Below, in pieces: positions 1 to 11,640 of a DNA stretch of 64,000 bases. Source of the DNA: Palaemon carinicauda (lineage: Eukaryota; Arthropoda; Malacostraca; Decapoda; Palaemonidae). Where the stretch lies: NCBI RefSeq assembly GCF_036898095.1, contig NC_090751.1, forward strand, positions 48,837,553 through 48,901,552, read 5' to 3'. How positions within the stretch are numbered: the first letter of the stretch is position 1; every line of letters begins with the position of its first letter. The translations under genes were made by a program, and so were the position numbers. Below the pieces are notes generated by a model that was not told the DNA's origin, made no database searches, and was given only the letters and a program-made list of their open reading frames with translations.

Positions 1-6
1 CACTCC

Positions 7-58
7 TATGTCTAAATATGGCTAAATATCCATACAACATAGTGTTCAAATAGAAATA
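7..58. repeat. Left copy of a ~52-bp repeat flanking the twin TIR elements
   Basis: This stretch matches 5698-5749 with only a handful of substitutions. It ends in the TA that forms the left target-site duplication of the first element. If both elements and one TA of each duplication are removed, this copy, the 41-43 bp spacer at 2891-2933 and the right copy line up as about one and a half units of a ~93-bp tandem repeat. Confidence 0.7.
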
Positions 59-1496
59 CAGTAGGGTCCCGAATTACACGTGTTCTAATTACGCGATTCC
101 TCAATTACGCGATCGATAGTTTTTAAAAATTAATTTTCCTGTATTTGCGAGGAGCATTCTAAATCCGCGAGTCAAGCACCGCGAAGCGTAGGAAATCTAT
201 TGTTTTCTTAATTGTATTGGGGGGGGGGTTTGATGGTTCCCCGATGTCTGAGAAGGGGGGGGGGAGAATGTGAGAGAAAGATTTCTGTTCAAACATTTTA
301 AGACTAGTTTTGGATGAAAAATGTTAAGGTTTGCCCATCTGTTGTGTGAACTTGTCGCTAGGCCTAGCCTAACTGTCCAACACCTATATGTATAATATTC
401 CATATTTGTACTAATTAATTTTTATACTTACGTTGTGATTATGGTGAAAAATCCTTATTCATTAAACTTTAAATTAAAAACCATCAAAATAAAGACTATT
501 TTATATCATGCTACTGCCAAACATGTCACCACAACCAAACCCATTACTTTGTTTAGTACGTTCCATCGCCGATCATAACGTACTCGCTAACCAATTTTAA
601 CATCTGTCTATAGGTTAACTTTTGCGGCAAAAGATATCTTACCAGGTACTATGTAATAATAATGTTATAATTAATGTTTTATTTATCCTTAGAAAATCAA
701 AATATATGAAATATGAGCAATTTTGTTTCGTGTTGTTTTTTTTCCCTAAAAAAACGCCTTCTTAAAAGGAAAACGTTTTTTTTTTTACGTTTCATCGTCG
801 ATCATAAACGCATTTACTCCTGAAAGTGATATTGAAGAGCTTTTACTAAAGATGTTATTATAAATAAAGATTATAAATAGGTGGTAAAATATCTATAATT
901 AAAGTGTAGCAGCATCAAGAAATGTTGGGGTTCGCCCTTTACATAAGAATGTACTGTACATTGGATTAGACAGAACGTAGAAAAAATCAATTAGGGAAAA
1001 ATCGGTATTCGATATCCTCTTCATCAGCATCGTCATTCGTCAATCGGGCTTTTTATTTTTTTTATTCTCAGTCGCTAACTAGTTATCGCACTGCCAAGAT
1101 CTGCACACATTCCGATAATTCACATTTGAAGGTTTTCTGGGAGAGGATGGATAGAGAAAATACCGAACTATATCAAATGTTTTTTTAACCTGTTAAGCGT
1201 CACCCACGTGATAAACCGTTCACCACGATCTACTCGGTACCGCCTTCAACTGTATATTCCGTTCATGACTTTAATTGCCTTTTACAAGCCGTCAGTCTCG
1301 TGATGTTACTTTACTCGTATAGTAAGTATAGGATCACCACTTGGCAACACTCTCAGCATATGGGGACTGTGAATAGAAACTTATATGATGTCTGGCAACT
1401 ATTTTTCTGAAGGTAGCTCGATATTACAAAACTGTGGTTTCCTATCAGTGCGCTCGGGCGTTCATGCATAAGTGGTTATTTGTTGTTCCTTTTGTA

Positions 1497-1975
<479 letters not shown>

Positions 1976-2584
1976 ATCCCTTTCCTTTTGTTGCTTATCC
2001 AGGCGTAAGATTTACGATTAAAGATAAAAAGAACCCATTAGAATATTTAGTATTATGTAGCCATTTGAAATTAAATAATAGTAGTATTAATTGTTTTTTT
2101 TACTCAACCATTTAATTAATATCCCTACTTTTAACTATAATTACGAATTATAAGCATAAAGAAATTATATTAACTTTGAAAAATTATCATTAGTGAAATG
2201 ACCGCTCAGGGCAAAAAAAGCGTGATTATCGTACAGCAGCCTATTGCACACTTGCGCCTAGTGGCCGTGTTTACGTGTGGGAGTGTCATCATGGATATAC
2301 AGTACTATACTGTAATTTTTAACTATTGCTAGATACGTACTGTATCAAACCTTGAAAACTCTTTTTTGTTTTTTGTATCTATAGGAAATAATTCTACGTC
2401 ATTCGGAAAATACTGAAAACAGTAAGCTATGCATAGTACAGTAGTAAATACTACAGTCATAGAAAATTATCAAAACTTTAACAACTTTTTATTGTTTTAT
2501 TTATCCATAAAAGAAATTTTGTACAGTATTTTATAAAAAAAAAATCTATAAGAAGGATTTCTTACAGTATTGTTAAGATAAAAG

Positions 2585-2590
<6 letters not shown>

Positions 2591-2670
<80 letters not shown>

Positions 2671-2760
2671 TTATATATATATATAATATATACATACATA
2701 CATACACACATACATACACACACACAGTGTATATACAGTATATATATAGCTAGAAAGCTA
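2591..2760. repeat. (TA)n and TA/CA-rich microsatellite in copy 1
   Basis: A pure (TA)n run covers 2591-2667. Mixed ATAC/CACA and TATA steps follow to about 2750. It lies close to the right end of the element and is present in copy 2 at the same place. Confidence 0.95.
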
Positions 2761-4367
2761 GAAATGGAGTGAAAAAAAAATTGACGGGTAGGTTGCTGTT
2801 TGCCGCCATGATGTGTTTCGAAATATACGAATTTCCAATTACACGAGGCCTTTCATCGACCAAATTCTCGCATAATTCGGGACCCTACTGTACATTAATT
2901 ATGCCTATATTTATGCATAGTCAATTCTAACTACAGTAGGGTCCCGAATTACACGTGTTCTAATTACGCGATTCCTCAATTACGCGATCGATAGTTTTTA
3001 AAAATTAATTTTCCTGTATCTGCGAGGAGCATTCTAAATCCGCGAGTCAAGCACTGCGAAGCGTAGGAAATCTATTATTTTCTTAATTGTATTGGGGGGG
3101 GGGGGTGATGGTTCCCCGATGTCTGAGAAGGGGGTGGGGAGAATGTGAGAGAAAGATTTCTGTTCAAACATTTTAAGACTAGTTTTGGATGAAAAATGTT
3201 AAGGTTTGCCCATCTGTTGTGTGAACTTGTCGCTAGGCCTAGCCTAACTGTCCAACACCTATATGTATAATATTCCATATTTGTACTAATTAATTTTTAT
3301 ACTTGCGTTGTGATTATGGTGAAAAATCCTTATTCATTAAACTTTAAATTAAAAACCATCAAAATAAAGACTATTTTATATCATGCTACTGCCAAACATG
3401 TCACCACAACCAAACCCATTACTTTGTTTAGTACGTTCCATCGCCGATCATAACGAACTCGCTAACCAATTTTAACATCTGTCTATAGGTTAACTTTTGC
3501 GGCAAAAGATATCTTACCAGGTACTATGTAATAATAATGTTATAATTAATGTTGTTTTATTTATCCTTATAAAATCAAAATATATGAAATATGAGCAATT
3601 TTGTTTCGTGTTGTTTTTTTTTTCCTAAAAAAACGCCTTCTTAAAAGGAAAACGTTTTTTTTTACGTTTCATCGTCGATCATAAACGCATTTACTCCTGA
3701 AAGTGATATTGAAGAGCTTTTACTAAAGATGTTATTATAAATAAAGATTATAAATAGGTGGTAAAATATCTATAATTAAAGTGTAGCAGCATCAAGAAAT
3801 GTTGGGGTTCGCCCTTTACATAAGAATGTACTGTACATTGGATTAGACAGAACGTAGAAAAAATCAATTAGGGAAAAATCGGTATTCGATATCCTCTTCA
3901 CCAGCATCGTCAATCGGGCTTTTTATTTTTTTTATTCTCAGTCGCTAACTAGTTATCGCACTGCCAAGATCTGCACACATTCCGATAATTCACATTTGAA
4001 GGTTTTCTGGGAGAGGAAGGATAGAGAAAATACCGAACTATATAAAATGTTTTTTTAACCTGTTAAGCGTCACCCACGTGATAATCCGTTCACCACGATC
4101 TACTCGGTACCCGCCTTCAACTGTATATTCCGTTCATGACTTTAATTGCCTTTTACAAGCCGTCAGTCTCGTGATGTTACTTTACTCGTATAGTAAGTAT
4201 AGGATCACCACTTGGCAACACTCTCAGCATATGGGGACTGTGAATAGAAACTTATATGATGTCTGGCAATTATTTTTCTGAAGGTAGCTCGATATTACAA
4301 AACTGTGGTTTCCTATCAGTGCGCTCGGGCGTTCATGCATAAGTGGTTATTTGTTGTTCCTTTTGTA

Positions 4368-4598
4368 ATGAAAGGTCTAAAGAGGAAGGTTATTTCTTTA
4401 GATGAAATAAATGATATTCTTGTTGTGGAATTTGATAATGATAACCTGTTTGATAATGAGAGCACTAGTTCTGAATCCTCCAGTGATGAGTATATTGAAG
4501 AAACAAAGTTTTCTTTCGATGCCAAAAGCGAAAATGACTTCTCATTACCGAATGACTGGACAACGAAATTTCACAAAACTATAAAGGGAAAGGAAACG

Positions 4599-4663
<65 letters not shown>

Positions 4664-4664
4664 A
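4368..4664 (+). CDS. Acidic ORF of TIR element copy 2
   Basis: The frame has the same start and non-repeat sequence as 1497-1829, with Asp-Val-Glu replaced by Asp-Ala-Lys near residue 57. Its Arg-Glu tail is shorter because the (GA)n run is shorter. An open frame in both copies shows little decay since they diverged but does not prove translation. No family could be assigned. Confidence 0.3.
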
Positions 4665-4726
4665 AGTGGATAAATAATGTACAAATGTATGACGAACATA
4701 TTTGAAAACTATACAGGAAACGATAT

Positions 4727-4793
<67 letters not shown>
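4601..4793. repeat. Two (GA)n microsatellites in copy 2
   Basis: GA runs occupy 4601-4661 and about 4728-4793. They are allelic in position to those of copy 1 but differ in length. Confidence 0.97.
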
Positions 4794-4796
<3 letters not shown>

Positions 4797-5407
4797 ATCC
4801 CTTTCCTTTTGTTGCTTATCCAGGCGTAAGATTTACGATTGAAGATAAAAAGAACCCACTAGAATATTCAGTATTATGTAGCCATTTGAAATTAAATAAT
4901 AGTAGTATTAATTGTTTTTTTTACTCAACCATTTAATTAATATCCCTACTTTTAACTATAATTACGAATTATAAGCATAAAGAAATTATATTAACTTTGA
5001 AAAATTATCATTAGTGAAATGACCGCTCAGGGCAAAAAAAGCGTGATTATCGTACAGCAGCCTAGTGCACACTTGCGCCTACTGGCCGTGTTTACGTGTG
5101 GGAGTGTCATCATGGATATACAGTACTATACTGTAATTTTTAACTATTGCTAGATACGTACTGTATCAAACCTTGAAAACCCTTTTTTGTTTTTTGTATC
5201 TATAGGAAATAATTCTACATCATTCAGAAAATACTGAAAACAGTAAGCTATGCATAGTACAGTAGTAAATACTAGTCATAGAAAATTATCAAAACTTTAA
5301 CAACTTTTTATTGTTTTATTTATCCATAAAAGAAATTTTGTACAGTATTTTATAAAAAAAAATCTATAAGAAAGATTTCTTACAGTATTGTTAAGATAAA
5401 AGCTACA

Positions 5408-5409
<2 letters not shown>

Positions 5410-5503
<94 letters not shown>

Positions 5504-5560
5504 TACATACATACACACATACATACACACACAGTGTATATACAGTATATATATAGCTAG
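5410..5560. repeat. (TA)n microsatellite in copy 2
   Basis: A pure (TA)n run covers about 5410-5494. ATAC/CACA steps follow, as in copy 1. Confidence 0.95.
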
Positions 5561-5697
5561 AAAGCTAGAAATGGAGTGAAAAAAAAATTGACGGGTAGGT
5601 TGCTGTTTGCCGCCATGATGTGTTTCGAAATATACGAATTTCCAATTACACGAGGCCTTTCATCGACCAAATTCTCGCATAATTCGGGACCCTACTG

Positions 5698-5749
5698 TAT
5701 GTCTAGATATGGATAAATATCCATACAACATAGTATTCATATAGAAATA
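5698..5749. repeat. Right copy of the ~52-bp flanking repeat
   Basis: It is homologous to 7-58 and starts with the TA duplication of copy 2. Beyond it (5750-5880) I see ordinary AT-rich sequence with no terminal repeat of the DIRS element that follows. Confidence 0.7.
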
Positions 5750-5887
5750 AATTTCCACCCAGTGGCGAATGCGCCAACAGTGTCACATTTCATGAATACA
5801 AGTGTCGCACTATACCCCAGAAGATAATACATTAAATGACTGGTCTTTAAAATTGCTTTTTAAGAGTTATACAGCTGATCCCAGCCT

Positions 5888-6960
5888 GTGAATAGGATCG
5901 CTAACCAAAGTTCAAGGAACATCCAGACTTATGTCCCCTTTGTGTTACAGAAGGTTCGCCTGCATGGTTCCCATCAGGATGATGATGATTCTCTCTGGCC
6001 TGCAAGAGAGGCTCTCCGCCCTTGGGTATCGAGGTTGGGAAGGAATGCTCCATCTAGAGGTCCCTATCTCCTCGGAGTGTCCTCTCTAAGGTTGGACAAC
6101 GACCCCATGGACGGGCAGGTAGGTGGGGATGAGTTTTGAGCCTTCAGCTTTGCAATTACCTACGTCACCGACCTAGGACCATTAAAGGATCCTGATGTTC
6201 ATGTTACCCTGCATAAACTGTGACGGCTAAAAGCAACACATTCTAGGGAAAACCAAGGGGCTATGACGCAGCTCTAAGGTATGGTGGTGAGTCAGTGCCG
6301 TTCAGGAACTCGGATATAGGTGGTACCATAAATCTGGAGGGCATAGACGTCCTCCCTCTGGGGGACCTAGATTTTACTCCCAGGTACTAGAATTCCCATT
6401 CAACGGATTCATTCGATTGAAAGAGATTGCCTTGGTTAGCTTAGACAAGGTACCGAAGGTAACGGTATTATTTCCTAAAGGGCAGGCCCGATCTGTCTGG
6501 ACCAGGATGTTGTCATCCTGGGGGGTACGATAATTCCAGGCTCTGCCCTTCCAGTTCGACCTACACGTTTGTTGGTCTGATCGGGTCAGTTGTGGGAAGT
6601 ACGTTCTGTCTGAGACCTCTATCAGACAGGAATCGATAGTCGGTTTCCCACTCGTCATCACAGCCTTCCTCTGGTTCGACGCTTTTGTATCTGACTCCCC
6701 ATCATCAGGTGGTCTACCTCACTGATTCCCCAGGTACACAGCCCAACTCCGTTGGGATGTTTTGCCTGCATACAGCCCTAGATCCGAACCCTCAGGCTCC
6801 TTTCATGGACACCAGAGAGGAAGCTACAGGAGTAGAAGACAGTCCCGCCATCAAGGCGGACCTAGGAAAAAGGGGGCTCGGAGAAGGGAAGGACCTAGAT
6901 TCACTCCCTCACAACGCGGTGGTCCCGGTAGAGGGAAGACTTTACCACTTTCGTGACCAT
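5888..6960 (+). pseudogene. gag-like remnant of DIRS A
   Basis: The region is GC-richer than its surroundings and full of short plus-strand frames. It ends in an Arg/Gly/Ser-rich tail (around 6762-6956, with RSRRQSRHQGG and PRKKGARRREG). Such a tail corresponds in position and composition to the nucleic-acid-binding C-terminus of DIRS gag, and to the RG-rich block in element C at 48.5-48.7 kb. The upstream part is too broken to align by eye. The gag assignment is inferred from position and composition. Confidence 0.5.
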
Positions 6961-8355
6961 TGGACTCGGTCTGTGGGATCATAGCATAGTCTCTAACGGT
7001 TTGAGATGAAAATGGCCTCAAGGTCCTCCTCCTCCGCCAGTGACCTTCTCCCAGAAATCCACTCCCGTCCTGAAAGAGTACACCACAGGGTTACTCAAGA
7101 AAAAGCAATCAAAAGACTATCTCTCAGGTACGGACCTTACTTCCCCGTGGGACCGTCACCACCTCTGTCGATCTTACCGACCGCTATTAGCTTGCGCCTA
7201 TAGCTCGAAACTTCTCTTCTTATCTGGGTTTCCACCTAAGCAGGAAAGCCTTTGTGTTCAAGACATGCCCTTCGGCCTCAACATTGATCCCAGGATATTC
7301 ACAAAACTGGGAGAGGCAGTGTTAGAACAACTCAGGAACCAAGAGATACAGATCATTGCTTATCTGGCCGGTTGACTCATTTGGGCCCGGCCGGCCATAG
7401 AAGGCAACAGAGCTACGAAGGAATTACTTCGATTGCTCGACAACCTGTGATGTTGGGTCAATCTCCATAAGTCTCGCCTGCGACCATCAGGCCACTTAGA
7501 ATGGTTAGCCATTCAGTGGGACCTTTCGAAGCACACGTTGTCTCTCCCTTCCAAAAGTAAGAGGAATAGGTTCCAAGATCAAGAATTTCTCAAGCACAAA
7601 CAGGTGCCCAAAGAGCCTAGAAAGTATCCTCGCCCTCTTTCAATTCACTTCAGTAACAGATCTCCTAATAAAAGCCAAACTCAAGACATCAATCGATTTT
7701 GGAGAAAGAGAGCTACAGTACCTATAAGAAGACAAGGTCTCGAAGATCCCCTCTGTCTGGAAAATGAGACTACGCCCATGGTCTGAACCGAAGAACCTCT
7801 CCAAAGCGGTTCCTCTACAATTCCCACCTCCACAAGTGACATTCCATTCAGCCGTGTCTCTAAGTGGATGGGGGGATTTCTCCGAACATCAGATGTTTCA
7901 GGTTCTTGGTCACTAGCCGTGAAACAGTCCCATATCAATGTTCTCGAAGCCATGGCAGTGTTCTTGACCCTGAAGAGAGAGACTCCTCCGAGGTCGACCC
8001 ACATCATAGTAGTGTCAGACAGCACAGACGAGGTACACTACGGAAACAGGGGAGGATCCAAGTCACCCAACCTGAATCAGATCCTGGTCACTTTCTTCGC
8101 CTGGGCAACAGAAAAGAACTGGTTCCTGTCAGCACCTCACCTAGCGGGAGGCCAGGATGTGAGAATGGGCTCACTATCCAGGACGAGTCCCCTGGAGTCA
8201 GAATTTCATTCCGGTGGATACTCAGGCTCGTTCCAGGCATCCAGGTAGATCTATTCACATCTCAAATCAATCACAAACTTCCTTGTTATGTGACCCCAAT
8301 CCTGGACCCTCGGGCTCATGCCATGGACGCATTACCCCGGGATTGGAACCATTAG
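6930..8355 (+). pseudogene. Broken reverse transcriptase-RNase H of DIRS A
   Basis: Three collinear frames at 7040-7375, 7538-7786 and 7868-8248 share one phase and are split by stops. The first holds the RT signature MPFGLNIDPRIFTKL followed by IIAYLAG, where the catalytic YLDD has become YLAG and a stop follows. The third gives RNase H: HINVLEAMAVFL carries the conserved Glu and VSDSTDEVH a conserved Asp, while the first Asp is not readable. An overlapping frame to 8355 has the DIRS-type linker (VDLFTSQINHKLP, PRAHAMDALPRDW). The loss of YLDD means the enzyme is dead. Confidence 0.85.
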
Positions 8356-8379
8356 AGGAAGATTTCCCTATCTCTCCCA

Positions 8380-9052
8380 GTGAATCTTCTAAAAACTTTT
8401 ACACCGACTGCGCTCCATCCGGGGCGCAGTGGCTTTAGTACCACCTCACTGCCCAAGAACAGTTGGTTTCCTCTCCTCCTCGAGTGGAAACTCCGTCCCA
8501 TCCGGATCCCGTTCCTCAAACTGACCCGAGTATTCCAAACTCACTGTGTCAGATTACTCAAGGGTGGCCAAAACCCTAACTTTGTGGACTACAGGAAGTT
8601 GGCAGCTCGTAGAGACGCGAACATTGAACCGGAAAACGATTTCTTCATCGAATCAGACAAAAGGGACTCGACAATTCGCCAATATGATTCGGCCGTTAAC
8701 CCCCAAAATAGGTGGTCCCCTTGGAAAGTTATTCCTCTTCTCCAAGATACTTCTCTATGTCCGGTCACCACTCTCAGGGCCTTTTTAGCCACGACTGCTA
8801 CCCGATCGTCTGGCCCCTTGTTTATCAGAGAACAAGGAGGTACCATTCCCATACGTGGTATTAGGCTATAGATCCTATACTTCATTTAACAAGCCAATCC
8901 GGGATCATTGCCCCCAGAAGATGGACTTTGATGACCTTATAAAGTTCACGGGTTGGGAATCTCCTATGGTCTTCAAACGCCACTATCTAATGAACTTACA
9001 GGCTCTTAAATACCCAACAGTTGCAGCTGGGAGCCTTATTTCTCCCCAGTGA
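8380..9052 (+). pseudogene. Broken tyrosine recombinase of DIRS A
   Basis: Frame 8380-8871 contains a core-binding-like stretch (DSTIRQYDSAV) and part of the catalytic domain (SLCPVTTLRAFLATT). The C-terminus continues in another phase at 8855-9052 with TGWESPMVFKRHYLMNL, whose HY holds the nucleophilic Tyr, and ends in AAGSLISPQ. The usual His-x-x-Arg box reads HCPQ, so Arg is missing. The tail closely resembles that of element C (TGWKSSRVFFKHY, VAAGSVIKP), placing A and C in one subfamily. Confidence 0.8.
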
Positions 9053-9377
9053 TCTTTTGTTCTTCCTTTCATCCATCTCTTTTCTTCTCCCTCCTACCCG
9101 CCACTCGCACCACGACGCCGCTTCCTTGGTGGTTCGCTAGCCCTAAGTTTATTACATATTAGGTTATGTTGGTAACTATTATTGATTACCGTTGTTATAG
9201 GGTTGGGATATTCTTAGCCATGTCAGTTTTGTAGCATGTTTCCTCTGATACTCGGAGGCTTCCCTGTTATCATGTTTGTTTACCTTAATTACTTATGATT
9301 TTCTTTACATAGTGTTGTTTCTCTCCCCTCATTAAATTAGTTGTTATTGTTGGGCTTGGAAGGCATTCTCTGGTACA

Positions 9378-9468
9378 TTTTCACCCGGCGCCACAGATCG
9401 ACCCAGAAAAGGGATTTTGACGAAGGAAAAATCTATTTCTGGGGAGAGACCTGTGGCGCCCGGTGAAA
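9378..9468. repeat. Palindromic internal complementary region of DIRS A
   Basis: The left arm TTTCACCCGGCGCCACAG is answered by CTGTGGCGCCCGGTGAAA on the right. CCCAGAAA and TTTCTGGG sit inside, with a ~26-base loop. The right arm plus loop reappear inverted at 9784-9845. This is the expected place for a DIRS internal complementary region, between recombinase and right terminal repeat. Confidence 0.85.
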
Positions 9469-9783
9469 CCCTTCCCCTTTATTTTACACGATCCCACCCT
9501 TTCCTTTCCAAGCCGTCATGACCATTACAGAAGGATGTTGTTCAGATGGCGCTCGCGTCGTGGCGATGGTGGTTGGCTAGGACCTTTGTATCGGCCCATC
9601 CCTTTGACGAAGGAATTAACTAAATGGAAGACAACCTGTGAATAGTGTTTTTCACGCGCCTTTGCTTTATACACGACACCCAAAAGGTGCTCGCGCGAGG
9701 GTAGTAACCTCAGCATTCCATGCTTTTTTCTTTCTCTGGTATAATTGGAAGGTTTTATCAGAAAAGATATATAAGAAGGACTC

Positions 9784-9845
9784 TTTTCACCGGGCGCCAC
9801 AGGTCTCTCCCCAGAAATAGATTTTTCCTTCGTCAAAATCCCTTT
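9784..9845. repeat. Right terminal repeat of DIRS A (inverted copy of palindrome arm)
   Basis: The reverse complement of the loop and right arm of the 9378-9468 palindrome is found here with near identity. It marks the right end of the element at about 9845. The ~315 bp between the two is also related to 63713-64000. Confidence 0.8.
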
Positions 9846-10920
9846 ATTTTGTCTTTGCTGTAGGAATGAAATTATCAGTTATTATTCTCTATCATGAATG
9901 GCATACTTCACTGAATCAAATTATGATGCATTTTCTAGCACACTTGTACTGTAGTATTATTCAAAGTGTTAGAATTATGTTCTGAATTAATTAATGTTGG
10001 ATTGTGGGATGCTACAATAAAATAGAGATTCTGTATCAACAACTAAAATTAAGCACATTTAATTAAACTGTCCAGTTTTCAGTCAACATTAAATATCAGT
10101 CTTTGAAACTAATCCATAAAGCAAATTTTATTAGGATTTCCATCAAGAGCCAACCCTTCAAGCCAGCCCTATAGGTAGAATTGTGTTATTTTGATAGCTT
10201 AGTTAAACTATTTATTGACTTTTAAAATTTTGAAATAACAACAGCAAAACATATGCTTTTGCATTTAGTACCATTGTACCATTTATTCTGATTATATGGA
10301 AATGATATTTTCTACAAAAACATTTGCTGTCACAGCACCTTCACTTTTAGCATTTTTATTTTTATCTATTTTTTGTTCTAATGACCATACCTCTAGCTAT
10401 TATTCAGAAACAAACACTTTTGGTAAGCCTTGTGAAAGTATAGTAATATGATTTATTTTTTATAAAATTAATATATGAAAATAGTAATAATAGTAAGGGT
10501 AATAGAAATAAATACTTAATCTCTTGCAATAGAAATTAATTCCTACCTAGATTGATATTGAACCCAGGAATTTTCAAGTGAAGGCTATATAAGGAGACCA
10601 GGATAATGGTAATAATATTAGCAATGATAATGTACTCACATTCAAGAACAAGCTTGCCTATGGGGATAACCTTACTAAAGTACTGTAGCAATGTCTACAC
10701 AGTGGTTTGCTTATGCAGTACAGTAGTGTATATTGCCTTTTTATTATTGATAGCTGTTAATTAATTGATGAATAAAAATTATTTGAGAAGAAAAAGTTTG
10801 GTATTGTTTTTTATTTTGACAGGAAATAGTTGTGTTCTGTTGGACGTGTTAATTATGTTACTACTCGCATACAAACTCTCATCTTTTAAAAGGAGTATGC
10901 CTTCAACAAAACTGGACATG
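9846..10920. other. AT-rich non-coding stretch
   Basis: I see no gene, TIR pair or repeat family here. Open frames are short and of low complexity. Confidence 0.7.
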
Positions 10921-10922
10921 GC

Positions 10923-10982
<60 letters not shown>

Positions 10983-11640
10983 AAGCTAAGCTACAACCCC
11001 AGTTGGAAAAGCAAGATTCTATAGGTCCAGGGGCTTGTATAAGAAAAAATAGCCCAGTGAGGAAATATAACAATGAAATAAATAAACTAGAAGAGAAGTA
11101 CAGTAATAAACAATCAAAATGAAATACCTGTATTTTGCGAATATAATAACATTAAATGAGATCCTTCAAATATAAGCTATAAAAACTAAAAAAACAAGAA
11201 GTAAAATAAGATAGAACAGCAAGAGAACTCTATTTCAAGCCAGTGGAAGGCCATGGTACTACCTAAGACTAGAGAACAATGGTTTGATATTGGGGTGCCT
11301 TTCTCCTAGAAGACCTACTTACCATGGCTAAAGAGTTTCTTCTACCCTTAACAAGTGGAAAGTAGTCACTGAACAATGCAGTGCAATAGTTAACCCTTGA
11401 GCAAAGAAGAATTGTTTGGTAATCTCAGTGTTGTCAGTTGTATGAGAACAGATGAGAATGTGGAAGGAATAGGTCGGACTATTCTGATTAGGTTTAGGCA
11501 AAGAAAAAATGAGCCGTAAACAGAGATGGATTCAATGTAGTACTGTCTGGCCAGAAAAAAGGACCAAATCACTCTAGCGGCTGTATCGCAACGGGTGACT
11601 GGTGCCTTCGCCAACCTACTACCTACAAAACTTTACCGTG
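10921..11640 (-). mobile_element. 5'-truncated LINE 3' end (Jockey/Nimb-like) with (TAA)n tail
   Basis: Read on the minus strand, this is the same ~650-bp 3'-terminal sequence as the array at 51.5-53.7 kb. It runs from the block around 11590 through the CACTGGGCTATTTT motif to the GGTTGTAGCTTAGC terminus, then a (TAA)n tail (10925-10981 on the plus strand). It carries no coding sequence. The sequence is moderately diverged from the array copies, so it is an older insertion. Confidence 0.8.
10925..10981. repeat. (TTA)n microsatellite, the LINE tail
   Basis: This is a clean trinucleotide run directly abutting the LINE terminus. It would be read as poly-isoleucine in a chance frame. Confidence 0.97.

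Larger units (their letters stand above)
2934..5697. mobile_element. TIR DNA transposon, copy 2 (TA target duplication)
   Basis: This is a second copy in the same orientation with the same CAGTAGGG...CCCTACTG termini. TA lies at 2932-2933 and 5698-5699. Sequence and order of internal landmarks match copy 1: the G-run near the left end, the acidic ORF, two (GA)n runs and (TA)n. Small indels separate them, for example a few bases missing near 3905 and shorter (GA)n. Each copy has its own intact TA duplication, so two insertions or a local hop are more likely than a simple tandem duplication of one inserted copy. Confidence 0.85.
5880..9845 (+). mobile_element. Decayed DIRS-like retrotransposon A
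   Basis: Coding scraps occur in DIRS order on the plus strand: gag-like with an Arg/Gly-rich end, reverse transcriptase, RNase H, DIRS-type linker and tyrosine recombinase. They are followed by a 90-bp palindrome (9378-9468) and an inverted copy of one arm (9784-9845). No left terminal repeat matching this 3' end is visible around 5750-5900, so the 5' end is probably lost. Stops and frameshifts occur in every domain. The recombinase C-terminus and the RT motif wording resemble element C (minus strand, 44.7-50.5 kb) far more than element B. Confidence 0.85.

Noticed and set aside
10765..10989. 74-codon frame ending in poly-isoleucine
   Set aside because: The poly-Ile is the (ATT)n LINE tail and the remainder has no recognisable domain.
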